Shown here one piece after another: positions 20,956 through 33,300 of a stretch of 64,000 nt of DNA. The position numbers were made by a program, and so were the translations under genes. Position 1 is the stretch's first letter; the number at the start of each line of letters is the position of its first letter. The stretch covers positions 75,429,521 through 75,493,520 of the forward strand of contig CM055096.1 of the NCBI GenBank assembly GCA_029204225.1, in the 5' to 3' direction. The notes under the pieces are model-generated. The model did not search any database and was not told the origin of the DNA. It saw only the letters and a program-made list of their open reading frames with translations. The stretch is from Diphasiastrum complanatum. Taxonomy: Eukaryota; Streptophyta; Lycopodiopsida; Lycopodiales; Lycopodiaceae.

Positions 20956-22264
20956 AAAAGGTTGTTTTGGAATCTATCTTTTGATTTATGATGGTGACAT
21001 TGGTGACATTGTTTTCACTAACCTTTGTGAGAATTCGAGATCAAGCATTTATGAGATCTTGTTGGATCTAGATCATATGTTTGAGATGGAGTATTTCCAG
21101 AGGTTCAGGTCTGAAGATATTCATATCTTTGATATCTTTGATGATCAAGAGAAAGGTAAGCAAGTGGAAGTGACTCACTTTGCTTTACTCGCATGTTTTG
21201 GAGAATTTTCTTGTGTAGATGATGCTATGCAAGTGGATATTGGTTCTCATGGTTTTCATATTGAAAAAGCAAGTAATAGATATGGAAAACAAAGTTTGTT
21301 CAATGACTTTGATGGTCAAGAGGAAGATCAAGAGGTTGGTCTCAAAGGGCTTCAACAACACAAAAGGAAAGGTGACAATTTGGAGCTAGTCAAGAGCATC
21401 AAAGGAAGTTTATTTGGCAAAGATGTTATGGATATATTTTTGCAGCTTATTGAAGACTCAAGTAAGGTCAAAGGAGCAACAAAGAAGTTTTGTTCAAGTT
21501 TACTTTACTTGTTCTATCTCATGTTTGAGCTATTTCATGTGGATGTGTGCAAATTGTCAAGATATGGACAAACTAGCTACATTGTCTTGGAATATCTTAT
21601 TGTTGGAGTTGTACTAGCATTATTGGCTAGTTTTGCTGATGGAAATGAAGCTAATGGAGGTTCATTATGTCAATCATCCATGGCTAAGTTCTTAAGTGTT
21701 GAGCTACTTGGTGCCAATACTTGGAGATTGTCAATTTTTGGTGAATTCAAGGTCATTTTCTTGTGTCAAGTAGATCTTGAAGATGGACTAGTGTAACCCA
21801 CTTGGTTTATGGAGTCATGTGGTGCTGGATTTGCATCATTAATGTACTCATGTACTAATGGATTTCCAAGGTTTGATGATATCTTGTGGCAAGATGGAGA
21901 TGGAGGTTCATTCATGGACTTTTATGGTGGAGACATATCAAGAAAGGACAAAGTTGGAGGAGACAAGCAAGCAAATGGTCATCACTCACATTTATTGTTT
22001 GGTTGCTGTAATTTTCTAGAGAGATCAAAGATTGAAGCATGGAAGGATCATTTCATTCACATTCTATTTGGTTCTTCATGTTCTAGTTATATTGATGTAA
22101 GAAATAGTGAAGCATCCAATTTGGACACTATTCTCCATATCAATTATGAAAGATACTTTAGAACCTTAGAAAGAAGATCTATACGTAGGATGGAGATCAT
22201 TCTAAAGTTGGATCAAAGTTCTATTGTCAAAACTATGCCAAATCTAGTTGAAGAGGGAGTGTGA
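20942..22264 (+). pseudogene. unknown long frame occupying the pol position of element 2
   Basis: Frame 2 is open from after TGA (20939) to TAA (21794). It continues in the same frame from ATG 21809 to TGA 22262, which overlaps the first bases of the 3' LTR. Apart from the single TAA this is about 440 codons. Composition is ordinary for a soluble protein (acidic, D/E/F/G-rich; for example HIFDIFDDQEKGKQVEVTHF and DILWQDGDGGSFMDFYGGD), with one hydrophobic stretch near 21590-21630 (YLIVGVVLALLASF). No integrase, RT or RNase H motif is present. It may be captured host sequence or strongly decayed pol; I do not recognise it. Confidence 0.4.
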
Positions 22265-22868
22265 GAGATTTCAACTAGTTTAGTTTAGTCATATTTTGGT
22301 AAATTGTCAATAAGAGGCCAAAACTCATTTTAGACTTAGAGATAAACTTTTTGAAGTTATATTAGTTTAAAATACATTCAATAAACACTTTTTGAAAGTG
22401 TGGGAAAGTTGGTAGTCGAGTTTGAGAGAGATTCAAATTTAAACTTTGGATACATTGAATCTAGACCCAAAAATAGTAGGGTTTACATTTTGGAGGGAAA
22501 GCCAAGTGGCCAAATAGGGTTTGGACACTCTATAAAAGGATGTAACTCGTGGAGAGACACATCTTCTCTCTTCTCTCTCTCATTTCATCATTATACATGG
22601 TTCTCTTTGGGTTCTACTACTCATTGGTGCACTCTCATTTTGTTATTTTTGGATCCACATGTGTGAAATACAGTAGGGTACTGTGATTGTACGGACAACA
22701 AACATATTTTATGTTTTGGTTCATGTTTGATTAATATCTCATAGAGTTTGCATCTCATTTTGTATGTAGATGTTGATTTTTCGACATTGGCAGGATTGTT
22801 GGTTTGCTCCTCTTTGTAACCAAAGATCAGAGACATGGATTGAATCTTGAATGATCTAAAATCCTTCA
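22260..22868 (+). repeat. 3' LTR of Copia element 2
   Basis: It begins TGTGAGAGATTTCAACTAG and ends CTTCA. It matches 18185-18838 apart from a 38-bp internal deletion and point changes. Confidence 0.85.
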
Positions 22869-23960
22869 CAGTGCCTAAGACAAAATTAAATTCTATAATT
22901 CAACCACCAAACACATATTCCAAACAATAGTGATGGGTTTTTCTATTCATAGCTCAACAATAGGCTTTGCATAATGTACAAAATGCCATGTCTCTCCTTT
23001 GCTTTGCACCAATACAGATACATCTGCTTCTTTGAAAGGAAAGCGCACCCCAGACATACAATTCTCTGGATCCTCGGTGTTGTTTCTCCTCACACAAGAG
23101 TCTAAAGAAAGTAGAAGAGAAGAATAGAGTAGAAAAGGAGGCGGCGGATTATGCCTAATTGTTTTCTACCCATTCATGCATAGTAAAGCAACATTCATGC
23201 ATATTAAGGCACCACATTCATTGCTTTTTTCACATTTTGCTTGCCTTTGTAACATGTTTGCATGAGTTGGTAATTTTTTTTTAATGAATGAAATGGATGT
23301 GCGACGAAATGCGGAGAGAATCTCACATGGATACAAGAAACTCAATATCAAAAGGAGATGTTGCTATTGGCTGGTAAGTGTCTTGTCTTTTTGAAGTGAG
23401 ATGCATGACAAGTGCATTGCCATTGTGGCACTTGGTCTAAAACCAAATGCAAATAAAAGTCATTTAGCTAACCTCAGGTAGGGCATCCCATTAACTCGAT
23501 TACTTCTAGTTACTAGCCAGAGCGTTGCTATGACAAGTGGGGTAGGACCAAAATCAAGGTATGGCTTAAGGCCTTCTAGATGGTAACAAACAAGCGGGAT
23601 AGGGCCAACAAGACAAGTGGGGTAGGCCCAACAATCGATCGAATGAGATCAACATAGTATCACGTTGTGCCACAATGATGGGTATTGTAGTGCTCAAGCC
23701 TTAATGCTCTTAGTTGGTAGCTCTTAAGGCTTCTATGGTTGTTGGGCTCATCCAAGGTCACCCGAGGAATAAAAACGTGCTTGCAACTCTCCAAGGCCTC
23801 AATCACCTTGAGATGGGGCCCCATCCCAAGGTGGAAAAGCGGTCTTCCAATCAAATGAGTTGGAGACCTGCCTTTCAAAATGACGCTTGAAGATGACTGG
23901 CGCCTTCTACGGAAAGGCACACGCAACCCATGTGTATCTGAAAGGCTAAGAAAACGACTG
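22869..23960. other. upstream region of the GIF gene; no gene recognised
   Basis: AT-rich, non-coding. Two related short segments near 23528-23640 (ACAAGTGGGGTAGG...CCAA) look like degenerate repeats. The perfect palindrome ATGGGGCCCCAT occurs near 23814. The proximal promoter of the host gene should lie here or just to the right, but I cannot place a TATA box with confidence. Confidence 0.35.
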
Positions 23961-24327
23961 GTCTTTGTTCACCTTTCAAACTGCAACTGACCGGCTATAT
24001 CCGGTGGAATGCAATACAGCAACGGGGAATCCCCAGTTGCCTTCCTCGTCTGCTCGCCATCTCCCTCACGATCGTCGAAGTCGTCGTCGTCGTCTTTTCG
24101 TCGATTGCCATTTTCCTCTCAATCGCGACGATCCGATCTTCTCATTCTTATTTTCTCGGCTTCTTGCTTCGATTTATGTAGCGTGCGGTGCGTGGGATCA
24201 GAGCTCCAGCAGATAGTATTCCAGAGAGCACCAGATTGAAGCGCGCGCGCATACTGCAGCCTAAAATATTATCTGGCAGGTGGCTTGAGGTTTGTGATCG
24301 CAAAGGCGGTCGCAGTAGTGTGTCAAG
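23961..24327 (+). promoter_or_regulatory. probable 5' UTR / core promoter of the GIF gene
   Basis: GC content rises sharply here and a pyrimidine-rich, (GTC)n-containing tract lies at about 24040-24120, as is common in plant 5' UTRs. Upstream ATGs exist: one at 24009 opens a 76-codon frame ending at 24239, and ATG at 24176 is followed at once by TAG (a start-stop uORF). The main ATG at 24328 has an in-frame TAG 12 bases upstream, so the protein cannot start earlier in this exon. The transcription start is not determined. Confidence 0.5.
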
Positions 24328-24390
24328 ATGCAGCATGCTCATATGGCGACCTACGCTGGCAGTGCAATCACCACCGAGCTTATCCAGAAG
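24328..24390 (+). CDS. GIF: GIF exon 1 (coding part)
   Basis: It codes for 21 residues, from MQHAH through ITTELIQK. The start is supported by an in-frame TAG just upstream and by the Met-rich opening typical of GIFs. It ends CAGAAG before GTAGCG (donor), phase 0. Confidence 0.92.
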
Positions 24391-27300
24391 GTAGCGTTTG
24401 GCATGGTTTTTTGAACGCTTTTTGAAGCAGCAAACTGTTTTTCTAAGCAACTCTTTCTGAAGGTAGCCTTTGGCGTGATTTTCTCGATACTAGTTTAGCT
24501 CTTTGAAGCAACGGACTGATTTTGAACGTCCTTTTTCTTAACGTGTGCACCTGTTCTTGCCTTCTCATACTTTCACGATTGCGATTAGCCATTCTGTTAT
24601 AGAATGCTTGCCATTGCTGTTTTATTTACTCAAAATTTATTCCAGTAAACTGGCTTCTGTGTTCATTCTGCCAAGCAGTATCTGGACGAGAACAAACAGC
24701 TGATACTTGCAATCCTTGACAATCAAAACCTTGGGAAACTTCGTGAGTGTGCAGCGTATGTACCACCTGCCTTTCCTTTTTGTCTTGGTATTTATGGATT
24801 GAGAAGAGAGAGAGTGAGAAGGAGAGTTCCTTACGGATGTAGGGAAGTGATCCCTTTTGCACGATGTTGCCACCATGCTTCCATAAGTCATGTACCGAAG
24901 CATACCAAAGTTTGCGTACACTCACGGCACAAAATATATGGCTAGTTGAGAAATATTATGACCTTGCAGTATTTACTATTTCCGGTTGTTGGGTTTTTTA
25001 CTTTTGCAAATAGCATTTTATAGTCAAAATTTGAATTTATACGTGGTGTTATGGTGCTATTCATTGTCAGTTTTCTAGGTTTAGGGTACATCTAAATATT
25101 TTTGGCGAACAGTAGTTCAACTCTTTAGTCGGTATATGGCCCATACACGGACGCAGCCATGTGGCAAAAACAATACGTTTTCCTGTCTCTGGTCAGGGTG
25201 TCAAAAAGGGATAGCTGTATCATGCTCTAACCTTTACTGCACCACTCACTCTTGGGCGTGTCGTTTGGAGAAGAAAGATGTATGAGATTACTTTTGGTCA
25301 GCTGGCATCTTGCTAGGGGTAGTGATATCTCCCTCTGATCTCATAGCATATCAGGCATATACAAAGAATAAAACATTCCTTTGTCCTAACCTCTCCATAT
25401 TCTAGATAGAGGGATCTCTTGTAAACAATCTACTTCCACCTACAATTGTTTTGAAGAAACCTATAATTGTCACAAAGTAAATGAAGATTGTGTGACAATC
25501 TTGAGTGTCAATATCATGGTAGTATTGAGTCCCTAGTGGAACCTTAATCCAAAAAATGAGTACAATGGCTTCACCCCCAAAGGGGCCGGCCAAACTCGTA
25601 GAACATGGGATTTGTATATGAAATGAGTTGTATATGAGTTGTCGAATATAGGAGTGGGTCCCCCATGAAAGATGTGAAGGAAATATGAAATGAGTCTAGT
25701 AGACGTGGAGCTTCGAAATATTGTCAGTGATGTCCATGTGGATACCATCAAATACGGATTCGAGATGAAGACGTCCAAAAGACGGCCTTCCGAACCCGTT
25801 TCGGTCATTATGAATTTTTGGTTATGCCATTTGGGTTAACCAATGCCCCAGCCACGTTCATGATGCTCATGAACGATGTCTTGCGAGACTGTATGGGCAA
25901 GTTTGTCGTCAATTTTGTTGACGATATATTGGTTTTTAGTAAAGCAGTTGAGGAGCATGAGATTCATCTCAAGACCGTTTTGGGCAAGTTACAAGCTTCT
26001 GTCTTGTATGCCAATGCTTAGAAGACAGAGTTGTGTAAGACTCGTGTCGAGTATTTGGGTCACGTAGTGACAGTTGAGGGTATTTCGGTTGACCTAGCCA
26101 AGGTGGCTGTGGTTAAGAAGTGGCCGAGGCCTGCCGATATACGTCAATTATAGTCTTTCTTAGGCTTTTGTAAGTTCTACCGGCGGTTCGTTAGGAATTA
26201 TTCTTGGATAGCTGCTCCTTTAACGGACCAGTTAAGGAAAAACAACACTGTGGTTCGATGGGATGCTGAAGCTCAGCAACGTTTTGAGAACTTGAAGGAG
26301 TCTGTGGCCACGGCTCCAGTTCTCAAGATTGTGGATACCCAGAAACCTTTTGACCTAGAGACGAATGCAAGTGGCATTGCCGTAGGTGCAGTGTTGAGCC
26401 AAGAGGGTGTAGACCAGTAGCCTTTGAAAGTAATAAGTTGACACCAGCTCAACAGAGATATCCTACACATGAGCAAGAGCTGTATGCGATTATACATGCG
26501 CTCAAGGTGTGGAGACATTATTTATATGGCGCCGAGTTTTATGTGTACACTGATCATCATACTTTAAGGTATTTTTGCACTCAGTCAGATTTGAAGGGCC
26601 GCCAAGCTCGGTGGGCCGAGCTGATGCAGGAATTTCATTTGGAAATTCGCTTCCGAAGAGGGAAGGAAAATGTGGTCGCTGACGCACTATCTCGTATACT
26701 GCAGCTTTACTGTGGTTGACAGTGGTCTCATGGAGGAGATTAAGAAGGCTCAAGAAAAGGACCCGCATTGTCAGCGTGTGTGGCCTAATGCGCGCAAGGT
26801 AGTTGACCAAACGGAAGAGTCAGTCGAGGCTGTTGCTTCCATAGAGGCACACACCAGTACATATTTAACATACACCGTGAAGGATGGTATGTTATTGAGA
26901 AATGGAAAAGTTTTCGTGCCAGACGTGAAGGATCTTCGTTGTAAGATACTTCATGAATGCCATGATAGTCCCTGCGCAGGGCACCCTGGTATTGATAAGA
27001 CCAGTGAGCTTTTGAGAAGGCATTATTTCTGGCCACGATTGTAGCGGGATGTAAGAGAGTATGTCCAGCGTTGCACGACTTGTCAGGTGAACAAGGCCGA
27101 GAGAGTAAGTCCTTCGGGCTTGCTACATCCACTTGAGATACCTACAGGAAGGTGGGAAAGCATCTCTATGGATTTTATTGTTGGGCTACCCAAGACGCAG
27201 AATGGATTCAATTCCGTTATGTTAGTGGTAGACAGGTTTTCCGAGATGGCTCATTTCATCGCAACGACCAAGAAGGTCAAAGCTCCGCAAGTGGCTGAGT

Positions 27301-30300
27301 TGTTTATTCAGAATATTGTCAGGTTACATGGTCTTCCGAAGTCCATAGTTTCTGACAGGGATCCCAAGTTTACGGGAAATTTCTGGATTGAGGTGTTCGC
27401 CAAGTTGGGAACACAGTTGCGGATGAGTAGCTCTGAGCATCCTCAGACGGATGGCCAGAGAGAGCGAGTGAATCAGACCTTGGAAGATATGCTTAGGGCA
27501 TATGTGAGTAGTACGCAAACAGATTGGGTAAAACATTTACCGCTATTGGAGTTCGCGTACAATGATAAGAGACATGCGTCCACTGGATTGAGTCCATTTG
27601 AGCTCAATTATGGTTTCAAGCCATTGAGTCCTGCAATCATAGGGATTCCGCATAGGGTACCTAGTGATGTAGAGTTTTTGGCTCAGATGCAGCAGAAGCT
27701 AGAGTTGGCACGAGATAACTTGTCCAAAGCTGTAGCTAGGGCAGAGAGTTATGCTCGTGAGAACCGTACCTATCGGGAATTTGAGAATGGAGATTAGGTG
27801 TATTTACTAGTCCCTTCGAAGTCGAAGGTGCTACGCACAGGAAAGTGCGCCAAGTTATCTCCTAGGTATTGTGGACCATGGTTGATTATTAAGAAGGTGA
27901 GCCAAGTAGCTTATAAGCTACAGCTACCTGTTGGATGCAAGGTGCATCCAGTATTCCATGTTAGCAAACTGAAGAAATGTTTGCACGATGGCGATAGCAT
28001 GGTGGAAGGTCTAGTGTCTCTTGAGGAGAAAGACACCACAGGTTATGGGCCAGACAGAATCCTAGATCGAAGGGAGCGACGATTGCGGAATCGTCTCCTT
28101 CAAGAGTATCTAGTAACCTGGAAAGGGCATCCGTTGTCAGATGCTACCTGGGAGACGCGACAGGCTTTGCAGAAGTCTTACCCAGAGTTTGTCATCGAGG
28201 ACCGATGACTTGCCAGAGGAGGGAAGGATTGTTAGAGTCCAGTTACGACTCTATCATGACCTTGGCACGGCCGGTCACCTGAGGGCATGAGGCCAAGTAT
28301 TGGCAAGGGCCAGTGACCGAGGAGGACATTAGTCCCAAGTTGGGACCAATGCGTCACGAGCAGTGACCCGGTGTGGCCGCCTGACAAGTTGTCAGAGATG
28401 TGGTGTGTCTTGACCGTCGGGACCCTAGCCGTCAGTGACGAGATGCTAGCCGGCAAGTAGTCGGGGTGACCAAGAGGGTCACAGGTCTTTGGCGGGGCAC
28501 GGGGGTGGTACCCTATGAGTCACTCAGTATACATAGGTCACAGGGGCTAGGCATGCCAAGTGGACTGATCACCCACAGGTGGATGCCATGTGCTAGTTGA
28601 CGGGAATAGCAGGTAGAAGGACTCAAGGAGGGGGTGCCTACGGGTGGGAGGTTCATTCTACACACCGGCTTCTAGGATTCATGAGCTTGGAGAGACTGGC
28701 TTGTGACAATTAAGTCATTGACAGACCATTCGCTACTACAGTTACTAGGAAATTCTGCTCCCTCAACACATACTCTGATATGCTTGACGTCTTTCAAATT
28801 GCTGTTTAGTAAATTGTTGATTTATCTTGTTAGACCAGCCTCTTGGTGACTGTTTCAAGCCAAAAATGGCTTTGTTAAGTTCCCGCACTAGGTGTCCGTA
28901 CCTTTCTTTTCACATCGTTCAGGTTGACTGTCACAAACATATCTCTCCAAGCTCGTGAAACTAAAAGGTTGATGTGTAGAAATGAACCTCCTTTGGTGGT
29001 GTCATGGGGTTGGTACCCAATGAGTCCTACCTGCTATTCTTGTCACCGCGACTACTTGTCGGTAGGCATCTCGTCACTGCGGGTAGCTGACCATCTCAAT
29101 TCACCACATCTTTGAAAACTTATCAGGCTGGTCACCGTTTGTGACGCACCGGTCCCAGCTAGGGACAAATATCCACTCTGATTACCGGCCTTTGCCAATA
29201 CTTGGCCTCAGGCCCTCTTTGGTAATTGGTCGTCATGCTAGAGTTAGCCTTCACTCTAACAATCCTTTTCTTCTTTGGCAAGTCATCAGTCCTCGATGAC
29301 AAACATTGGGTAAGACTTCTGTAGACACTGTCGCGTCTCTCATTTAGCATCTGCCAATGGATGCTCTTCCAAGTCACCGAATACTCTTGAAGGAGATGAT
29401 TTTGCAATCGTTGCACCCTCCAATCTAGCCCTTTTTCTGGTCCATATCTTGTAGTGTCTTTCTCTTCTATAGACACAAGATGTTCTACCATGTTATCACC
29501 ATCGTGCAAACATAACATGAAATATTGGATGCACTTGGCATCCCAGGGTAGCTACAGTTCTCAGCTCGTAAGCTATCTGAGCCTTGGCTAACTTTCTTAA
29601 TGATTAGCCATGGTCCACAAAACCTAGAAGATATCTTGGCACATTTGCCTGTGCATAGCACTTTCGACTTGGAAAGGACTAGTAACTATATCCAATTTGT
29701 AGTCTCAAATTCTTGATAGGTACAATTCTCACGAGTATAACTTTTTGCCCTAGACAGATTAGCACATGTCTTCCCTAGCTTTTGTTGCATTTGGGTCAGA
29801 AACTTTACAGCCCTTGGCATGTTACATGGAATTTGAATGGTCGTTGGGCTAATTGGGCTATAACCATAGTTGAGCTCAAAAGGGCTCAATTCAGTGGATG
29901 CATGTCTCTTATCGTTATAAGCAAACTCTACCGAGGGTAAATGATTTATCCAATTTGTTTGCCTAACGCTAACATAAGCACGAAGCATGTCTTCTAAGAT
30001 CTGATTAACCCTCTTTGTCTGGCCATTGTTTTGAGGATGCTCATTACTACTCATCTGCAACTGTGTTCCCAGCTTGGCGAACCTCTCTGTCCGGAAGTTT
30101 CTTGTAAACTTGGGATCCATGTTAGACATAATGGACTTTGGTAGATTCAAACTGACCACATCCTGGATATACAACTCGACTACTTGCGGAGTTGTGACCT
30201 TCTTGGTTGTTGCAATGAAATGGGCCATCTTGGATAACCTGCCTACCACTATTGTGATGGAGTTTGCAATCGTGGCAAAAATAATGCCTTCTTACTAGTT

Positions 30301-33300
30301 CATTGGTCTTCTCAATAGTAGGGCCCTGCATAGGGGCATTCATGAAGCATCTTACGACGAAGATCCTTCATGTCTCGCACAAAACCTTTCCATTTCTCAA
30401 CAACGTACCTTCCTTCATAGTGTATGTTAAATACGTACTTGTGTGTGCCTCTATGGAAGCGACAGATGTAGCTGACTCTTCCGTTTGGTTGACTATCTTG
30501 CGTGCATCAGATCACACTCGTTGATAATTTGGGTCCTTTTGCTGAGCTCTCTTGATCTCCACGTGCCTTGGTGGATAGAAAGCAAAGTTGTGCCTTTGGA
30601 ACAAGCTTCCGCACTGAGATAGTCATGACACGTCTAGTGTCCTTATCGTCGCTTACCAGTATCTCATCTAACATTTCCTCATCCTTTCCCTCATCTTGAC
30701 ACATGTACAGTTGCATCGAACCGCGGTTCGAACCGCCTACCGTGGTTCGAACCATCGAAACGTTAGGGGCTGATTCGAATTGGTTCCCGGCCTGATTCAA
30801 AAAAAGAAAAAAAGGAGTTTGAATCCTTTCTCAATTCGAACCTAGCTAGTCGGTTCGAATTGGTTCGAATTGCCTGATTCGAATCAGCTGGTAACCATGT
30901 TGCTGTAAAACACGGAGCTTCGGTCACAATTCATTGCGTCTCTAAGAACTTGTCAGGCAGTCACACTAGGTCATTGCGGATGCATCAGTCTAGGCTAGGG
31001 GCAGATGTCCACTTCAACTACCGGCCTTTACTAGTACTTGGCCTTACGTTCTCTCTGGTAACTAGCCATGCCGACCGAGGTCATGTTAGAGTCAGACTTA
31101 ATTGAGTCATATTTATTTCCTCTACTAGATCCATGCAAAAAGGTGGTAGTAGCTTCCATCAAAATGGTATTCTTAGTTTCTTTTATGGTTGATAGTGCTA
31201 GGATTAAAAGTGTTGAAGTGAGGTGTGCAACATGATAGAAGTTTACGTTGTAGTCTATTTTAGATAAGGAGCTTTGTGACTAGCAAGACTTTTTCAAGGG
31301 TTCTGTTCATAGGGCATTTATGAGTAGATACCAAGTATATTCAATCTCTGAGTCTTGCTAGTAGTGCTCTGATTTTTCCTACCTTCTTGAATGATTGATT
31401 CTTTGTTGAAGACTCATTCATTGAAAGCTTGGTTGCAGGGAATCGTGATTCATGATCGCAACTTGCAAAAACAAATTATAATTTTGCTCGAAGAACCGAG
31501 TTCTTCTTCAATGACATGTTTAAGATAAGGAGCTTTGTGATTAGCAAGATTTTTTCAAGGGTTATGTTCATAGGGCAATTATGAGTAGATACCAAGTTCA
31601 TTCAATCTCTGAGTCTTGCTAGTAGTTCTCTTATTTTTTCTAGCTTCTTGAGTGATTGATTCTTTGTTGAAGACTCATTTATTCAAAACTTGGTTATAGG
31701 GAATCGGGATTCATGATCACAACTTGCAAAAAAAAAATTATAATTTTTATTTACTTATTCTTAATTTTTTTAAATTCTGTACAGAATAAATTGGAGTTAT
31801 GCAGCCATCTTTATCACTCCAAAGGAAGCATATACTACTGGTTTAGTAGGGTTTGATATGGGTTAGTAGGGTTTGTTGTGGTTCAGTAGGGTTTGCTATC
31901 ATTCAATAAGGTTCGTTGTGGTTCACTAAGGTTAGTGCACATGGCCTTATGGGGTACGTAACATTCCCTCTGTAGGAAATCAAAGTGCCAAGATCCTTCT
32001 AACATTCAATCTCCATATACAAGAAGAAGAGGGAGAGGGTTAGGCGCCCTCAAGGAGAGAGAAAGTAGTAGCAATGCTTGAAAGGGAATGAATTAAAAAT
32101 GAACAATGAGTACATATAAATAGGCCTTCCAAGGGTCTACACTCTTCCAAACTCTAAGTTCTAGAACCTTCCAAACCCACTACTAATCATAGGGCACTCC
32201 CAAAAGTAAAGATAGGGTCCCTTAACATAATTAGACTTTACTTGGACCCACGAGTTACTACTAGACCAAAATTGGGTCCAACTTAACTAAAACTGACTTA
32301 ACATGGTCTAAATAATAAACCTAACCCATGGTTACACAAGTCTCGTCAAAGTAACCTATGGGAAACTAACATTATCATTTATTATTTCTAACACCCTCCT
32401 TAAATGATAATGTAAAAAACATAACATGACATGAAGTATGAAAAATTGCAACAATGCAAATTGTTGCATGCTGACCAAAACTCCATGTAGCCGAAAAAGA
32501 AAAGATGTAGCTTGCTGTCCAAGCTTAATGCCGCCGAAAAAACTTCAGCTTGAAGTAGTCAGTTACGAATAAAGCCACAGCTGATCTAAAGCTAAGCTAT
32601 GAAAGCATCACATAAGCAAGACTTAAGCTATGAAAGCAACACATGCAAGACTTAACCCTAGAAAGCAGGAAAGAGAGAGATTAAGGAGACTAAACAGAGA
32701 GATCCATATCATCAGCTGAATAACAAATGACACAGTTTCCCTACTTATAGCCAAGAGGAAGCCCTAAAAGGAAGCTTCCGGTGGCTAGGGCCCAACTGGG
32801 AGGGAAAATAGTGCGCCCTCCAAGAAGGCCCCCACTCTCCAGTAATATGTCCAAATGGCCTAATAATGAATAATAAGGCCAAAGGCCAACCATATAGTCT
32901 AAGTGTCACTAATGAGTAAAAAAGGGCCCAAGGCCTGCTTATGCATAAAGTAAAGTAAATGTAAATGGACGCAGCGAATGTAATGAGCCGAGTCCATAAC
33001 TCTCCCTAGCACAAAAGAAAAAGACCTAACTGCCGAAAAGAAACTGGATCAAGTAGCAGCAAGCCCTGGTGCATCAACAGCTAGAGCAACATCTGATGTA
33101 GAGGAATCAACAAGTGCAGCAAGAGCACGAGCCTGATCCGCAAGTGATGGTGTATGTTAAAAGACATCAATAGGCTCCCATGTGGCCTCCTCAATAGGAC
33201 GGCCATCCCACTGGACCAAAAACTGAATCTGCCGGCGGCGTCGACTATGGTATAGACGAACCTGTAATATAGCAGCAGGTAAAAATGGAAATAACTCTGG

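Larger units (their letters stand above)
18185..22868 (+). mobile_element. Copia retrotransposon element 2: gag-protease plus unknown frame instead of pol
   Basis: LTRs at 18185-18838 and 22260-22868, primer site TGGTATCAGAGC at 18841-18852, and purine tract GTTGAAGAGGGAG at 22247-22259. It is the same family as element 1 by LTR, gag and 3'-end sequence. It encodes gag and protease, then about 1.3 kb of unknown open sequence up to the 3' LTR. No integrase, RT or RNase H motif is present. The 3' LTR lacks 38 bp present in the 5' LTR (after GCACTCTCAT). Flanks TTGCT and GTGCC/CAGTG are not an exact duplication. It lies about 1.4 kb upstream of the host gene start. Confidence 0.85.

Noticed and set aside
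31260-31940. CRISPR-like array
   Set aside because: Tandem units have no unique spacers and the genome is plant nuclear.
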